From: Planctomycetota bacterium
Lineage (GTDB): Bacteria; Planctomycetota; UBA1135; GCA-002686595
Direction: 5' to 3'
Assembly: GCA_028278425.1 (NCBI GenBank)
Contig: JANQEJ010000055.1
Location: 1-51,918 of the forward strand
DNA: 51,918 bases
Shown: piece after piece, positions 42,536 to 51,555 of the stretch
How the letters are laid out: each line of letters opens with the position of its first letter
Position numbering within the stretch: the first letter of the stretch is position 1
Program-made: the position numbers and the translations under genes
Notes under the pieces: generated by a model
What the model was told of the DNA's origin: nothing
Databases searched by the model: none
Seen by the model: the letters and a program-made list of their open reading frames with translations, nothing else

Positions 42536-43623
42536 TCGCCCGCGTCGTCGCCGTGGCGCTGCTCCTCGCCGGCCTCGTCTGGTGGGAGCACGCGCTCAGC
42601 ACCGGCGCCCGCGACGAGCGCGACGAGCGCACGAAGGACATCGGCCGCCTCCTCGCCGAGGAGGAGCTCAGGGAGATGCCGATCGCCGCGGTGCGCCTGG
42701 AGTGGGGCGACGGCAGCAAGGTCCTGTACGCGCGCGGGGCCGGGGCGTGGCGCTGCGTCCTCGCGGGCTTCACGGCGCCGGTGGACATGGCGGCGCTCAA
42801 CTCCCTCTTGGACAAGATCACGCGGGCCGAGGGCCGCATGCAGAGCGACGACCCGGCGCAGGCCGCGAACTACGGCATCTCGACGCGGGACACCATCCGC
42901 GTCTCGTTCTGCGGCAAGGACGCGCTCTCCGATCCGACCGGCGACGTCCTGTGGTCGGTCGACGTCGGCAAGCCGCTCCCCGACGGCGAGGGATGCTTCG
43001 TCCGCACGCAGAGCTCGTCGGAGGTGTGGGCCATCGACACCAACCCGCACGCAGAGCTCGGCAACCGCCCGATCCCCCACCTGCCGCCGCTGATCGACGC
43101 GACCGTCGTCTCGAAGGACTGGATGCAGGCGGCGCGCGGCTTCGACCGCGTGTTCGTCGACCGCGCGGACGGAACGAGCCTCGAGATCCGCCGGCGCCCG
43201 AAGGAAGTCTCCGAGGAGGAGATGCGCCGCGGCGTGCTCCCCTACGAGTTTGTCCTCGACCCGGACTCCGCCGATCCGGTCGTCGCCGACAGCGGGCTCG
43301 CCGTCGGGTATCTCGTGTTCCTTCAGAAGGTGACCTTCAAGAACCTCCTGGACCCGCGGACGGCGGGCCAGCTCGGCGTCGATCGATGGGACGCGCGCGT
43401 GACCCTCGCACCTTCGAGCCAACCCGGCGTGGAGGCGATCCCGCCGCTCGAGCTGCGGATCCTGAAGCCGCTCCCCGGGGGCGGTGTCCCGGTGGTCAAC
43501 CCCTACACGAACTCGCTCCTCGAGGTGGATCCGACCACGATCGAGCTCTTCCTGCCGACCCGGGAGGGGCTCCTGAACCCCGCCGGCGGGAACCCCTACG
43601 AGGCCTGGCTGCAACCGCACTGA
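42532..43623 (+). CDS. DUF4340-like membrane-anchored protein
   Basis: A 363-residue protein starting at a GTG that overlaps the GldG stop (GTGA). One N-terminal TM helix (VVAVALLLAGLVWWEHAL) is followed by an external domain containing DMAALNSLLDKITRAEGR and NYGIS, the pattern of DUF4340 proteins that partner GldG-type ABC systems. The second half (~190-360) is beta-rich without a family. It is the last gene of the operon. Its function is unknown beyond association with the transporter. Confidence 0.75.
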   Translation: MIARVVAVALLLAGLVWWEHALSTGARDERDERTKDIGRLLAEEELREMPIAAVRLEWGDGSKVLYARGAGAWRCVLAGFTAPVDMAALNSLLDKITRAEGRMQSDDPAQAANYGISTRDTIRVSFCGKDALSDPTGDVLWSVDVGKPLPDGEGCFVRTQSSSEVWAIDTNPHAELGNRPIPHLPPLIDATVVSKDWMQAARGFDRVFVDRADGTSLEIRRRPKEVSEEEMRRGVLPYEFVLDPDSADPVVADSGLAVGYLVFLQKVTFKNLLDPRTAGQLGVDRWDARVTLAPSSQPGVEAIPPLELRILKPLPGGGVPVVNPYTNSLLEVDPTTIELFLPTREGLLNPAGGNPYEAWLQPH

Positions 43624-43628
43624 CGGTC

Positions 43629-43634
43629 TAGACT
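43629..43634 (+). promoter_or_regulatory. Possible -10 box TAGACT
   Basis: TAGACT is identical to the box before the serine hydrolase gene at 29847. Here it lies 48 bases before the ATG, so the mRNA would have a leader of about 42 bases containing the strong AGGAGG site. Confidence 0.35.
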
Positions 43635-43682
43635 TAGAGCTAGTCGCGAGGTCTCCCCGCAACCCCGTCAAGGAGGATGCGC

Positions 43683-44873
43683 ATGCCGAGTCGACTTCCC
43701 AAGGCTCTCTCGTTCTGGATCGCGCTGGCCGCGCCGGCGGGCGCGCAGATCGTCATCGGCGGACCGGACGCGAGCCTGACGCCCGCCAGCGGGAGCTGGT
43801 CGTGGGACGGGGGACCCAACGTCGCGGACTTCCGCAGCGCGCTCGAGAACCCGATCCACTTCGGCCCGGCCGGCACGGTGCCGGAGACGATCGAGACGCG
43901 CGACCTCGCGACGATCACGGCCGCCACGCTCGACGACCTCGACGTCTTCGTCGCGACCTGGTGGTCGGACAACGACACGACGGCGGCCCAGGCCACCGCG
44001 GTCGCCGACTGGTTCAAGAACGGCGGGAACCTCCTCCTCTACCAGGACTCCTCCTCTTACGACGACATCGCCGACGCCCTGGGCATCCCGACCGCGGGGT
44101 CGTCCGACGGCTCGCCCTCGAACGGCGGCGCGCCGCTCTGCGACGGCCCCTTCGGCCTGGCGAGCGACGTCGACCAGTTCTTCTCGACCGGCTACCTCAA
44201 CGCCTCCGACGTCGCGGCCCACAACGGGACCGTCGGGACGACCAACCTGTCCGGGGAGGTGACCTCCGCCTGGTGGGGCCGCGGCGACTACTCGCCCGGC
44301 GCCGGCGCGATGGTGATCTGCGCGGACGTCGACATGGTCTCTTACGCCGGCACGGACTACGTCCTGATGAACGACCAGTCGCGCTTCGCCCTGAACGGCG
44401 TCGCGGCGGTGCTCTTCGAGACCGGGACCAGCGGGAGCTACGGCTGCGGCGTCAACCCGATGGGCAGCATCCAGCTCCTGAGCGAGAACCCGACGATCGG
44501 CGAGCAGATCACCTTCGGGCTGGACAACCCGCTCGGAACGCAGCTCCCCGGCGCGATGCCGCTCGTCGCGATGTCCGGCTACCCGGATCCGCAGTTTCCC
44601 TGCGGGACGGTGATCCCGGGGCTCGGCATGGCGAGCTTCGGCGCGGACGGCGAGCTCCTGATCGGGCTGGGTCCGGGCAACCCCTTCGGAATCGTGGCGG
44701 GCCAGTCCTGGCAGGGCCCCGGCATGCCCGCGCCGGTCAACCTCAACGTGCCGGCCGATCCGTCGCTCGTCGGGCAGACGATCTATGCCCAGGGGCTGCT
44801 CTGGGACGCCTTCGCGACGATCTACAACAAGTTCGGGCTGACCGAGGCGCTCGAGCTGACGATCGGCGAGTAA
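43683..44873 (+). CDS. Secreted protein with C-terminal planctomycete-type beta domain
   Basis: A 396-residue protein. The ATG at 43683 was preferred over 43677 because AGGAGG (43671-43676) is 6 bases from the former and touches the latter. The signal peptide ends in PAGAQ. Residues ~30-255 resemble a Rossmann-like DUF4350/GATase1-like region (DDLDVFVATWW, WFKNGGNLLLYQDS, FALNGVAAVLFETG). The C-terminal ~130 residues (YGCGVNPMGS ... VPADPSLVGQTIYAQGLLWD) are the short beta domain common to planctomycete secreted proteins. It is probably extracellular; catalysis is not evident. Confidence 0.75.
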   Translation: MPSRLPKALSFWIALAAPAGAQIVIGGPDASLTPASGSWSWDGGPNVADFRSALENPIHFGPAGTVPETIETRDLATITAATLDDLDVFVATWWSDNDTTAAQATAVADWFKNGGNLLLYQDSSSYDDIADALGIPTAGSSDGSPSNGGAPLCDGPFGLASDVDQFFSTGYLNASDVAAHNGTVGTTNLSGEVTSAWWGRGDYSPGAGAMVICADVDMVSYAGTDYVLMNDQSRFALNGVAAVLFETGTSGSYGCGVNPMGSIQLLSENPTIGEQITFGLDNPLGTQLPGAMPLVAMSGYPDPQFPCGTVIPGLGMASFGADGELLIGLGPGNPFGIVAGQSWQGPGMPAPVNLNVPADPSLVGQTIYAQGLLWDAFATIYNKFGLTEALELTIGE

Positions 44874-44958
44874 TCGGGCGGAACCCCGGCGGCGCGAAGC
44901 GGTTCAGGGTCGCGAAGGCCCGCTGGGGCCCCATCGCAACCACTCGGAGAGAACCGGC

Positions 44959-45366
44959 ATGAAGATACCCGTGATCAGCGCACTGCTCCTGACGATCGGC
45001 GCCTGGGCCGCTCCGGCCTCCGCGCAGGAAAGGGAGGGCGTCGCGTGCGTCCGCCACAAGTCAGAGGCGCAGCTTCAAGACCGAGACGAGCGCAAGGCGC
45101 AGCGCAAGGAGGCGCGGGAACGGCGCAAGGCCGAGCGCGGCGAGCTCAAGGAGGAGCGGAAAGAGGCGCTCGAGGACCGCAAACGCGAACGCGGAAAGCT
45201 CCGCGACAAGCGCGACAAGGATCGCGACAAGGCCAAGGTCAAGCGCGACAAAGAACGGGAGAAGCTCAAGAAGAAGCGCGGCAAGAAGCGCGACGAGGTC
45301 CAGCGCAAGCGCGGCAAGCAGGGCCAGAAGGGGAAGCGCGTCCAGCGGCGCGGGCGGTTCGTCTAA
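44959..45366 (+). CDS. Secreted, extremely charged Lys/Arg/Glu/Asp-rich protein
   Basis: A 135-residue protein with a clear signal peptide (cleavage near ASAQ) and then ~110 residues composed almost entirely of Lys, Arg, Glu and Asp with few hydrophobics. It contains repeated units such as RKERD-like RDKRDKDRDK. One Cys is present near the mature N-terminus. Composition predicts a long charged helix or disordered chain with a basic end. GGAG precedes the ATG by about 10 bases. The TAA overlaps the M60 stop by 4 bases. No family is recognised; it could bind nucleic acid, cell-wall polymer or periplasmic partners. Confidence 0.65.
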   Translation: MKIPVISALLLTIGAWAAPASAQEREGVACVRHKSEAQLQDRDERKAQRKEARERRKAERGELKEERKEALEDRKRERGKLRDKRDKDRDKAKVKRDKEREKLKKKRGKKRDEVQRKRGKQGQKGKRVQRRGRFV

Positions 45367-47468
45367 CCGCCCGCGGGCCAGGGCTCGAGCGCGGCGAGTT
45401 CCGGATCGGCGCGCAGCGCCTCGCCCAGCGGCCAGCCCCAGTGCAGAAAGTGCGGGCGTAGGTCCCTCCCCACCGCGCGCGAGAACCGCAGGACCCACGC
45501 GTCGACCTTCGCCGCGTCGTCGCGGATCGGCTCGTCGTGGCCGCGCAGCACCTCGCGGAAGGGCTCCCAGCCGAACTCGTACTGGAGCTCGGCGTAGGTC
45601 ATGAGCGCGACGCCAGGCTTCCGCTTCCAGGTCTCGAAGTCGGCGCCGGTCGCGAGGTACTCCTCCGCCGCCTTCCGGTGCCCGACGAGCCAGGGGTGCT
45701 CCCACGGCTCGATGCCGCAGACCTCGTGCATCGAGTAGAGCGAGAACAGATTGCACGTCACCTCGCCGGTGCCGGCGAAGGTCCACGACGGCTCCTGCAG
45801 GTTGTGGCCGAGCTCGTGGAAGTGGCCCCAGCTCCCCTCCTTCGCGAGCAGCTCGAGGTTCAGCGTGCGGCCGTCCGGCTCCGCGACGTCGAGGTGCGTC
45901 ATGATCGGGTAGCCGGCGTGCATGTAGCCGGCGCTTATCTGCACGTCGGCGACGAAGCGCTCCTTGCGCGCCGGCAGCGGCTCGCCGGAGAGCTCGTGGT
46001 GGCTGACGAGCACCGCGTCCCAGAACTCGAGCAGCGCGCCGGGGTCCTCGAGCGCGCGCACGGACTCCGACGGGACCGAGAGCACGACGTGGCGTCCCTC
46101 GAGCTCCGCCCAGGGACCGGCCGCGAGCCGCCGCTCGCTCCAGTCGGACTCGACGCCGAGCCTGTGGAACGGCGCACGCACCGCTCCGCCGACTTGGACC
46201 TCGAGCGGCACCCCCGCCTTCGGCGCGACGAGATAGACCGGCCCGCCGAACGGCGTCGCGACGCGCGTGATCCCGTCCGCGAGGGCGGCCTCGTAAGTCA
46301 CGTCCGGCCAGCGCTTCCAGCGGTCCTTGCGCCAGAGCCTGTCCCTGTGGCAGCCGACGCGCACGCGCCAACCGTTGGCCGCTTCGGTGGAGAGCTCGAG
46401 CACCTCGCCCGGCGCGAGGTAGAGCCCGGTGGACTGCCAGCCGCGGCTCGCCGCGTCGAACGCGAACGACTCCGTGACCCGCTCGGCGCCCGCGGGCACG
46501 GCGCCGGGGAACTCGTCGACGCCCGCGAAGGGCTCCACCTTCTCCGGAGCGAGGTCCCGCCACGCGCGGGAGGCGGCCGAGACCACGAGGCGCGTGCGCG
46601 CGTCGTCGCGCTCCAGCGGCCTCGACGGGCGCGGCGAGCGCTCGGCGTCGAGGGGGCCCAAGCTCTCCTCGATGCGCGCGCGAAACGCCGGGCCCGAGGA
46701 GCGGAGCGCGTGCTCGAGCAGATAGAGGCGCGACGGCGCGTCGCCGTCCTCCTCCGCCATCGCGCGCAGGGCGTCCCCGGCGTGGACGAGCTCGGCCCGG
46801 TTCGCGGCGACCGCGTAACCACCCTCGCCGGAGTTCGGACTCGTCCCCGGCGCGAAGGCCAGCCCCGCCGAACGGAGCACCTCGTTCTGCGGGAGATCGT
46901 CCAGCGTGAGGCCGCGGTCGGAATGAACCTGCTCCCACCCCCAGGGACAGACCGCGCACAAGAGGCCGGCGCCGAAGCTGACGTAGAGCCGCAGGTCGTC
47001 CGGCCGGTCGCACTCGCCGTCCTGGAGCCAGATCACGACGTCCACGACGGTGGACGGCGGCGCCTGCAGCGAGTTCAGGACGGTGTGCCCCTCCGCCGCG
47101 AGCTCTTCGACGACGCCGCGGGGCGCGCGTCCGAGGATGCCGATCTCGAGCGGGCCTTCGCGCTCGCCGAGCCACGCCAGGGCGTTGCGCAGGAGCCGTC
47201 CGTTTGCATCGGACGTCCACGCGTCCTCGCCCAAATAGGCCCCGTGGGCCAGCGCGATCACGCGGCCGTCGCCGTAGCGCGACGCGGCCATGACCGCGTG
47301 CGGCTCGTCGCCGCCGCCCGCGATGACGGTGAAGGCCTGACCGCCGTACACCGCGATCGTCCCGGGGTGCCCGCGGCGCTCGAGCACCTCGACGCCCGCG
47401 AGCAGGGCGGCGCGGTCGTCGTCGTGCTGCGCGAGAAGCGCGAGAGCCAGGGCGCCGATCAGCATCAT
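45363..47468 (-). CDS. M60-like (enhancin/mucinase-type) metallopeptidase
   Basis: A 701-residue secreted protein. The C-terminal M60 domain has HELGH at 551-555 with Glu569 in TGEVTCN as further ligand, matching the M60 HExGH(8,28)E rule. YPIMTHLD and WGHFHELGHNLQ also fit. The N-terminal ~250 residues form a GATase-like region (AASRYGDGRVIALAHGAYL). Such enzymes cleave mucin-type glycoproteins in other bacteria; the substrate here is unknown. The two adjacent ATGs (47468, 47465) lie 3 and 6 bases from TACGCT. The gene is divergent from the sulfatase gene with a 20-base gap. Confidence 0.85.
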   Translation of the reverse strand: MMLIGALALALLAQHDDDRAALLAGVEVLERRGHPGTIAVYGGQAFTVIAGGGDEPHAVMAASRYGDGRVIALAHGAYLGEDAWTSDANGRLLRNALAWLGEREGPLEIGILGRAPRGVVEELAAEGHTVLNSLQAPPSTVVDVVIWLQDGECDRPDDLRLYVSFGAGLLCAVCPWGWEQVHSDRGLTLDDLPQNEVLRSAGLAFAPGTSPNSGEGGYAVAANRAELVHAGDALRAMAEEDGDAPSRLYLLEHALRSSGPAFRARIEESLGPLDAERSPRPSRPLERDDARTRLVVSAASRAWRDLAPEKVEPFAGVDEFPGAVPAGAERVTESFAFDAASRGWQSTGLYLAPGEVLELSTEAANGWRVRVGCHRDRLWRKDRWKRWPDVTYEAALADGITRVATPFGGPVYLVAPKAGVPLEVQVGGAVRAPFHRLGVESDWSERRLAAGPWAELEGRHVVLSVPSESVRALEDPGALLEFWDAVLVSHHELSGEPLPARKERFVADVQISAGYMHAGYPIMTHLDVAEPDGRTLNLELLAKEGSWGHFHELGHNLQEPSWTFAGTGEVTCNLFSLYSMHEVCGIEPWEHPWLVGHRKAAEEYLATGADFETWKRKPGVALMTYAELQYEFGWEPFREVLRGHDEPIRDDAAKVDAWVLRFSRAVGRDLRPHFLHWGWPLGEALRADPELAALEPWPAGG

Positions 47469-47471
47469 CAG

Positions 47472-47481
47472 AGCGTACCCT
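47472..47481. promoter_or_regulatory. Overlapping divergent -10 boxes around GTAC
   Basis: AGCGTACCCT reads TACCCT on the plus strand (47476-47481, 7 bases before ATG 47489) and TACGCT on the minus strand (47477-47472, 6 bases before ATG 47465). The two boxes share the TA of GTAC, so the M60 and sulfatase genes would compete for one site. Confidence 0.45.
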
Positions 47482-47488
47482 CTCCCCC

Positions 47489-48871
47489 ATGACCCGCCTG
47501 TCCCTGCTGCTCCTCGCGTTGCTCCCGGGTTGCCGCGTCGCCCCCGACAAGGACGGCGCCGCGCCGCCGCGACCGCCGAACCTGATCTTCGTGATGGCCG
47601 ACGACCTCGGCTACGGGGACCTCGGCTGCTACGGGCAGAAGCTGGTCAAGACGCCGCGCCTCGACCGGATGGCGGCCGAGGGGATGCGGTTCACGCAGTT
47701 CTACGCCGGGTCGACGGTGTGCGCGCCGTCGCGCTGCGTGCTGATGACCGGACTCGACACCGGGCGCTGCTTCATCCGCGGGAACGGGAAGGACAACCTG
47801 CCGCCGGAGACCGTCACCGTCGCCGAGGTCCTGAAGGAGGCGGGGTACGCCACCGGGCTCGTCGGCAAGTGGGGCCTCGGACACGAGGGCTCCGACGGCG
47901 TGCCGACGCGCCAGGGCTTCGACTCGTTCTTCGGGTACCTCGACCAGATGCACGCCCACAACTACTACCCGACGTTTCTCGTGCGCGACGAGACGCGCGT
48001 CCCGCTCCGCAACGTCGTTCCGAAGGAGGGCAAGCACGGCCAGGGGGTCGCGAGCGAGAAGGTGGACTACAGCCACGACCTCCTCACCGACGAGGCGATC
48101 GAGTTCGTGCTGCGCCACCGGGCCGAGCCCTTCTTCCTCTACCTCGCCTACACCATCCCCCACGCGAACAACGAGGCGCGGAAGGAGGGCATGGAGGTGC
48201 CCGATCTCGGACCCTACGCGAACGAGGTCTGGCCCGACGCGGAGAAGGGCTTCGCGGCGATGGTGTCGCGCCTCGACCGCGACGTCGGGCGGCTGCTCGA
48301 CCTGATCGCCGAGCTCGGGCTCGACGAGCACACGATCGTGTGCTTCACCTCGGACAACGGCCCGCACAGGGAGGGCGGTCGCGATGCGGAGTTCTTCGAC
48401 TCGAACGGGCCGCTCAACGGCATCAAGCGCGCGCTCACCGACGGCGGCATCCGCGTGCCGATGGTCGTGCGCGCGCCCGGTCGCGTCGCGCCGGGTTCGA
48501 CGAGCGCGCACATGGCCGGTTTTCACGACGTGCTGCCGACGTTCGCGGAGCTCGCCGGCGCGACGGCCCCCGCGGGGCTGGACGGGATCTCCTTCGCGCC
48601 GGAGCTGCGCGGCGAGGAGCAGCTTGCGCACGACGAGCTCTACTGGGCCTTCTTCGAGCGCGGCGGCGCGCGGGCGCTGCGCGCCGGGCGCTGGAAGCTC
48701 GTCGAGCAGCCGTACGGCTCGGCGCCGCGGCTCTACGACGTCGAAGCGGACGTCGGCGAGGAGAACGACCTCGCCGCCGCGAATCCGGAGCTCGTCGCCG
48801 AGCTGCGCGCGCGCATGGAGGGGCGCCACGAGCCGTCGGAGCGCTGGCGGTTCCCGGCGAAGGACGGGTAG
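47489..48871 (+). CDS. Lipoprotein arylsulfatase (type I, FGly)
   Basis: A 460-residue protein with a lipobox LPGC (Cys15). It has metal ligands in MADDLGYGDLG (Asp38/Asp39) and the modification site CAPSR (Cys78-x-P-S-R) followed by VLMTG, so Cys78 is expected to become formylglycine. The substrate-side motifs GKWGLG and TSDNGPHREGG are present. It hydrolyses sulfate esters, probably of polysaccharides. No anaerobic or aerobic maturase gene is in the window. The stop TAG at 48869-48871 is also the start of the -10 box of the next gene. Confidence 0.92.
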   Translation: MTRLSLLLLALLPGCRVAPDKDGAAPPRPPNLIFVMADDLGYGDLGCYGQKLVKTPRLDRMAAEGMRFTQFYAGSTVCAPSRCVLMTGLDTGRCFIRGNGKDNLPPETVTVAEVLKEAGYATGLVGKWGLGHEGSDGVPTRQGFDSFFGYLDQMHAHNYYPTFLVRDETRVPLRNVVPKEGKHGQGVASEKVDYSHDLLTDEAIEFVLRHRAEPFFLYLAYTIPHANNEARKEGMEVPDLGPYANEVWPDAEKGFAAMVSRLDRDVGRLLDLIAELGLDEHTIVCFTSDNGPHREGGRDAEFFDSNGPLNGIKRALTDGGIRVPMVVRAPGRVAPGSTSAHMAGFHDVLPTFAELAGATAPAGLDGISFAPELRGEEQLAHDELYWAFFERGGARALRAGRWKLVEQPYGSAPRLYDVEADVGEENDLAAANPELVAELRARMEGRHEPSERWRFPAKDG

Positions 48872-48874
48872 GCT
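48869..48874 (+). promoter_or_regulatory. -10 box TAGGCT overlapping the sulfatase stop
   Basis: TAGGCT begins with the TAG stop of the sulfatase and lies 7 bases before the ATG at 48882. It would let the second sulfatase-fold gene be transcribed leaderless on its own. Confidence 0.45.
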
Positions 48875-48881
48875 TGAAACG

Positions 48882-51239
48882 ATGATCCGCCGACGCGCTC
48901 TCCTCGCGGGCGGTCTGGCCCTCGCCGCCTGCGGCAGCGAGCCGGACGCGCCGCCGCGCGAGGTCTTCACCGCGCTCCACGAGCGCGCGCCCGACGACGT
49001 GTTCGAGGAGCACGCGCGGCTCTCTCCCGCCGCCGACGACCCCTGGGGCGAGCTGGGATGGACCGGCTGGAGCGCCGCTGCGGCGGAGGACGGCCGGCGG
49101 TTCGCCTGGTGCAACCAGCTCGGCGCGAAGCTCCTCCTGCCCGCCCTCGGGCCGGGCGACCGGACGCTCGAGCTGGAGGCGTGGACCGGCGGCACGCCGC
49201 TGCCGGCGGTCGTCTCGCTCAACGGCGTCGAGGTCGGGCGGATCGAGCTGGCGACGAAGCCGACTCTCCATCGCATCGAAACGCCCGGCGTGCTCTGGAA
49301 GCGCGGGCGGAACGCGCTCACGATCGACGCGGAGGAGCTGCGGCCGATCGTCGACGACCTGTTCGGCAGCGTCGCGCTCGCCGGCGTCGCGTACGGCGTC
49401 GACCGGCGCCCCACCGTCGTGCCGCCGCGGCCGCCGCGGCTTCCGGCCGGCACGGGCGTCCGCTACTCGCTGCGTCCGCCGCCCGACACGGTCCTGCGGG
49501 TGGACGGCACTGCCGACGGCAAGGGCGCCCTCGAGGTCGTCTTCTCGCGCGCGGGCGACGAGGATCCCCCGCTGCGCGTCTTCGCCGAGGACGGCCGGCT
49601 CGCGGCGGAGCTTCCCGTACCGGCCAAAGGCGAAGGCCTCCTGCGGGTGGAGGCCCGCTGGGCCGGCGACGCGGGATCGAGCGCCGAGGTCGCGCTCCAC
49701 CTCGCCGCGCCGTCACCGCCCACGCGCCCGCCGATCGTCTTCGTCAGCATCGACACGCTGGCGGCGCGCCACATGTCCGGCTACGGCTACCCGCGCGAAA
49801 CGACGCCGAACGTCGACGCCTTCGCCGCCGACGCGATCCGCTTCGAGCGCTGCGCGACCAACGCGCCGTGGACGCTGCCGAGCTACATGTCGCTGATGAC
49901 CGGGCTCTTCCCGTTCAGCTCGCGCATGGACCTCGGCGACGGCGGCGAGGGATCGCCGTACCTCTACCGGCTGGCCGCGAGCCGCTGGACGCTCGCGGAG
50001 GACCTGCGGGCGCGGGGCTACCGGACCGCGGGGTTCGTCGACACTCTCCTTCTGGCGGAGAAGTTCGGGCTGGGGCAGGGATTCGAGCTCTACGACACGG
50101 AGGCCGCGGTGATCCCCCTGGAGGATCCGGCCGGCGGCATCCGCCACGTCGTCCCGCGGGCGCTCGCTTGGCTCGACGGGCTCGAACCGGACGAGCCGTT
50201 CTTCCTGTTCCTGCACGCCTACGACGTGCACGGCCCCTATCTGCCCGACGAGCCCTGGCACGGGAAGTTCCGCGACGACGAGCTCGCGCAGCGCGACCGC
50301 GACGTCTTCGCCGGCGCGCTCACGCACACGTTCGGCCAGATCCCGGACTACATAGCGCGCGGCGTCGTGCCCGAGGGCGACCTGCCGGACACCCTGCGCT
50401 CCGCCCCGATCGTGTCCGCCTACGACGAGGAGATCCTCGCGCTCGACGACGCGCTCGGCGAGCTCTTCGACGGCCTGCGCGAGCGCGGGCTCTACGACGA
50501 GGCCGTCGTCGTGCTGACGGCGGACCACGGCGAGGCGACCGACGAGCACGACTACTTCGGGCACGGGCTCCTCTACGAGGAGGTGGTGCACATCCCGCTC
50601 ATCGTGCGCCTGCCCGGCGGCGAGGGCTCCGGGCGGACGATCCCGGACTCGGTGCAGACCGTGGACTTGTACCCGACGCTGCTCGAGCTGACCGGGCTTC
50701 CAGGCCGGCCCGAGCTCTTGCACGGGCGTTCGATCGCGCCGTTGCTGCGCGGCGAGTCGTTGCCGCCGGTGCCGACGTTCTGCGAGGGCGGGATCATGCG
50801 GATGGCCTCGATCGAGCACGAGGGCTGGAAGCTGATCGAGATCGAGCCGGCGGTGGAGGCGCTTCCGGGGACGATGCTGTCGAACCCGCACCTGCCCGAC
50901 GGGTGGATCGAGGAGAAGGCACCGCAGGTGAAAGAGCGGCCGATGACGGTCGGGTTGATGGAGGAGCTCTTCCGGGCGCACGGGGCGGGATTCCTGGAGG
51001 AGCTTCGGGGGGCGCTCGAGGGGCGGGTGCGGGAGTTGTACTACCTCCCGGACGATCCGAGGGAGGAGCGGGATCTGTCCGCCGAGCGGCCGGAGAAGGT
51101 CGCGGAGCTCGCGGCGCTCCTGAACCAAGCCAAGGCGAAGCGGACGGCCGCACGAGGGACGGCGGATGAAGGGCGGGTGACGTTGACGGAAGACGACCTG
51201 CAGGAGTTGGCGAAGCTCGGCTACGTGGACGGGGATTGA
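48882..51239 (+). CDS. Sulfatase-fold lipoprotein with Thr in place of the FGly cysteine
   Basis: A 785-residue protein with the lipobox LAAC near residue 17. Residues ~35-270 are beta-sandwich-like (VSLNGVEVGRIELATK, LEVVFSRAGDE). The alkaline-phosphatase/sulfatase fold follows (~285-640): SIDTLAARHMSGYGYPR (Asp291), Thr331-L-P-S-Y-x3-MTG at the nucleophile position, and TADHGEATDEHD (Asp548, His549). The canonical Cys-x-P-S-R is replaced by Thr-L-P-S-Y, so FGly formation is impossible; Thr is the nucleophile in LtaS-type phosphoglycerol transferases. The C-terminus has the LAKLGYV ending. The reaction is inferred to be phosphotransfer or phosphodiester cleavage. Confidence 0.85.
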   Translation: MIRRRALLAGGLALAACGSEPDAPPREVFTALHERAPDDVFEEHARLSPAADDPWGELGWTGWSAAAAEDGRRFAWCNQLGAKLLLPALGPGDRTLELEAWTGGTPLPAVVSLNGVEVGRIELATKPTLHRIETPGVLWKRGRNALTIDAEELRPIVDDLFGSVALAGVAYGVDRRPTVVPPRPPRLPAGTGVRYSLRPPPDTVLRVDGTADGKGALEVVFSRAGDEDPPLRVFAEDGRLAAELPVPAKGEGLLRVEARWAGDAGSSAEVALHLAAPSPPTRPPIVFVSIDTLAARHMSGYGYPRETTPNVDAFAADAIRFERCATNAPWTLPSYMSLMTGLFPFSSRMDLGDGGEGSPYLYRLAASRWTLAEDLRARGYRTAGFVDTLLLAEKFGLGQGFELYDTEAAVIPLEDPAGGIRHVVPRALAWLDGLEPDEPFFLFLHAYDVHGPYLPDEPWHGKFRDDELAQRDRDVFAGALTHTFGQIPDYIARGVVPEGDLPDTLRSAPIVSAYDEEILALDDALGELFDGLRERGLYDEAVVVLTADHGEATDEHDYFGHGLLYEEVVHIPLIVRLPGGEGSGRTIPDSVQTVDLYPTLLELTGLPGRPELLHGRSIAPLLRGESLPPVPTFCEGGIMRMASIEHEGWKLIEIEPAVEALPGTMLSNPHLPDGWIEEKAPQVKERPMTVGLMEELFRAHGAGFLEELRGALEGRVRELYYLPDDPREERDLSAERPEKVAELAALLNQAKAKRTAARGTADEGRVTLTEDDLQELAKLGYVDGD

Positions 51240-51555
51240 GGGGCGTCCGGCGTTGCGTGAGGTTTGCCGGGAGTGAGAGGTTCGGCGAGGGGATCGAAGA
51301 AGAAGAGGCTTTGACGACGCGGGTTGGCCGGGAGGGGGCTGAGGAGGTTTCGGCCGCGTCCGGCGGTTTGCCGTTCTGAGAAGCAACGGCCGGGCTTTAA
51401 ACGGTCTGCCGGACTCGAGGGCGTCTTCCCTGTACTGACTGAAGTAGGCCGCTTCGCTTCTGGAGTGCGAGCGTAGGGCACTTCCGAGCCCTCGCCCCTG
51501 ATTTCTGCGAGGTTTTTCCTTGAGCCATCCAAGATTACTGCCCATAATTGCTTCT
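51240..51555 (+). other. Intergenic region, 316 bases
   Basis: No gene is seen here. Its last part holds a promoter for the transposase gene (51520-51548). It is less GC-rich than neighbouring genes near 51500-51555. No clear REP hairpin family could be identified by eye. Confidence 0.5.
51520..51548 (+). promoter_or_regulatory. Promoter of the transposase gene
   Basis: TTGAGC (51520-51525) and CATAAT (51543-51548) are separated by 17 bases and match sigma70 consensus at 4 of 6 and 5 of 6 bases. The ATG follows 7 bases after the -10 box, so the transcript would be leaderless. Confidence 0.55.
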
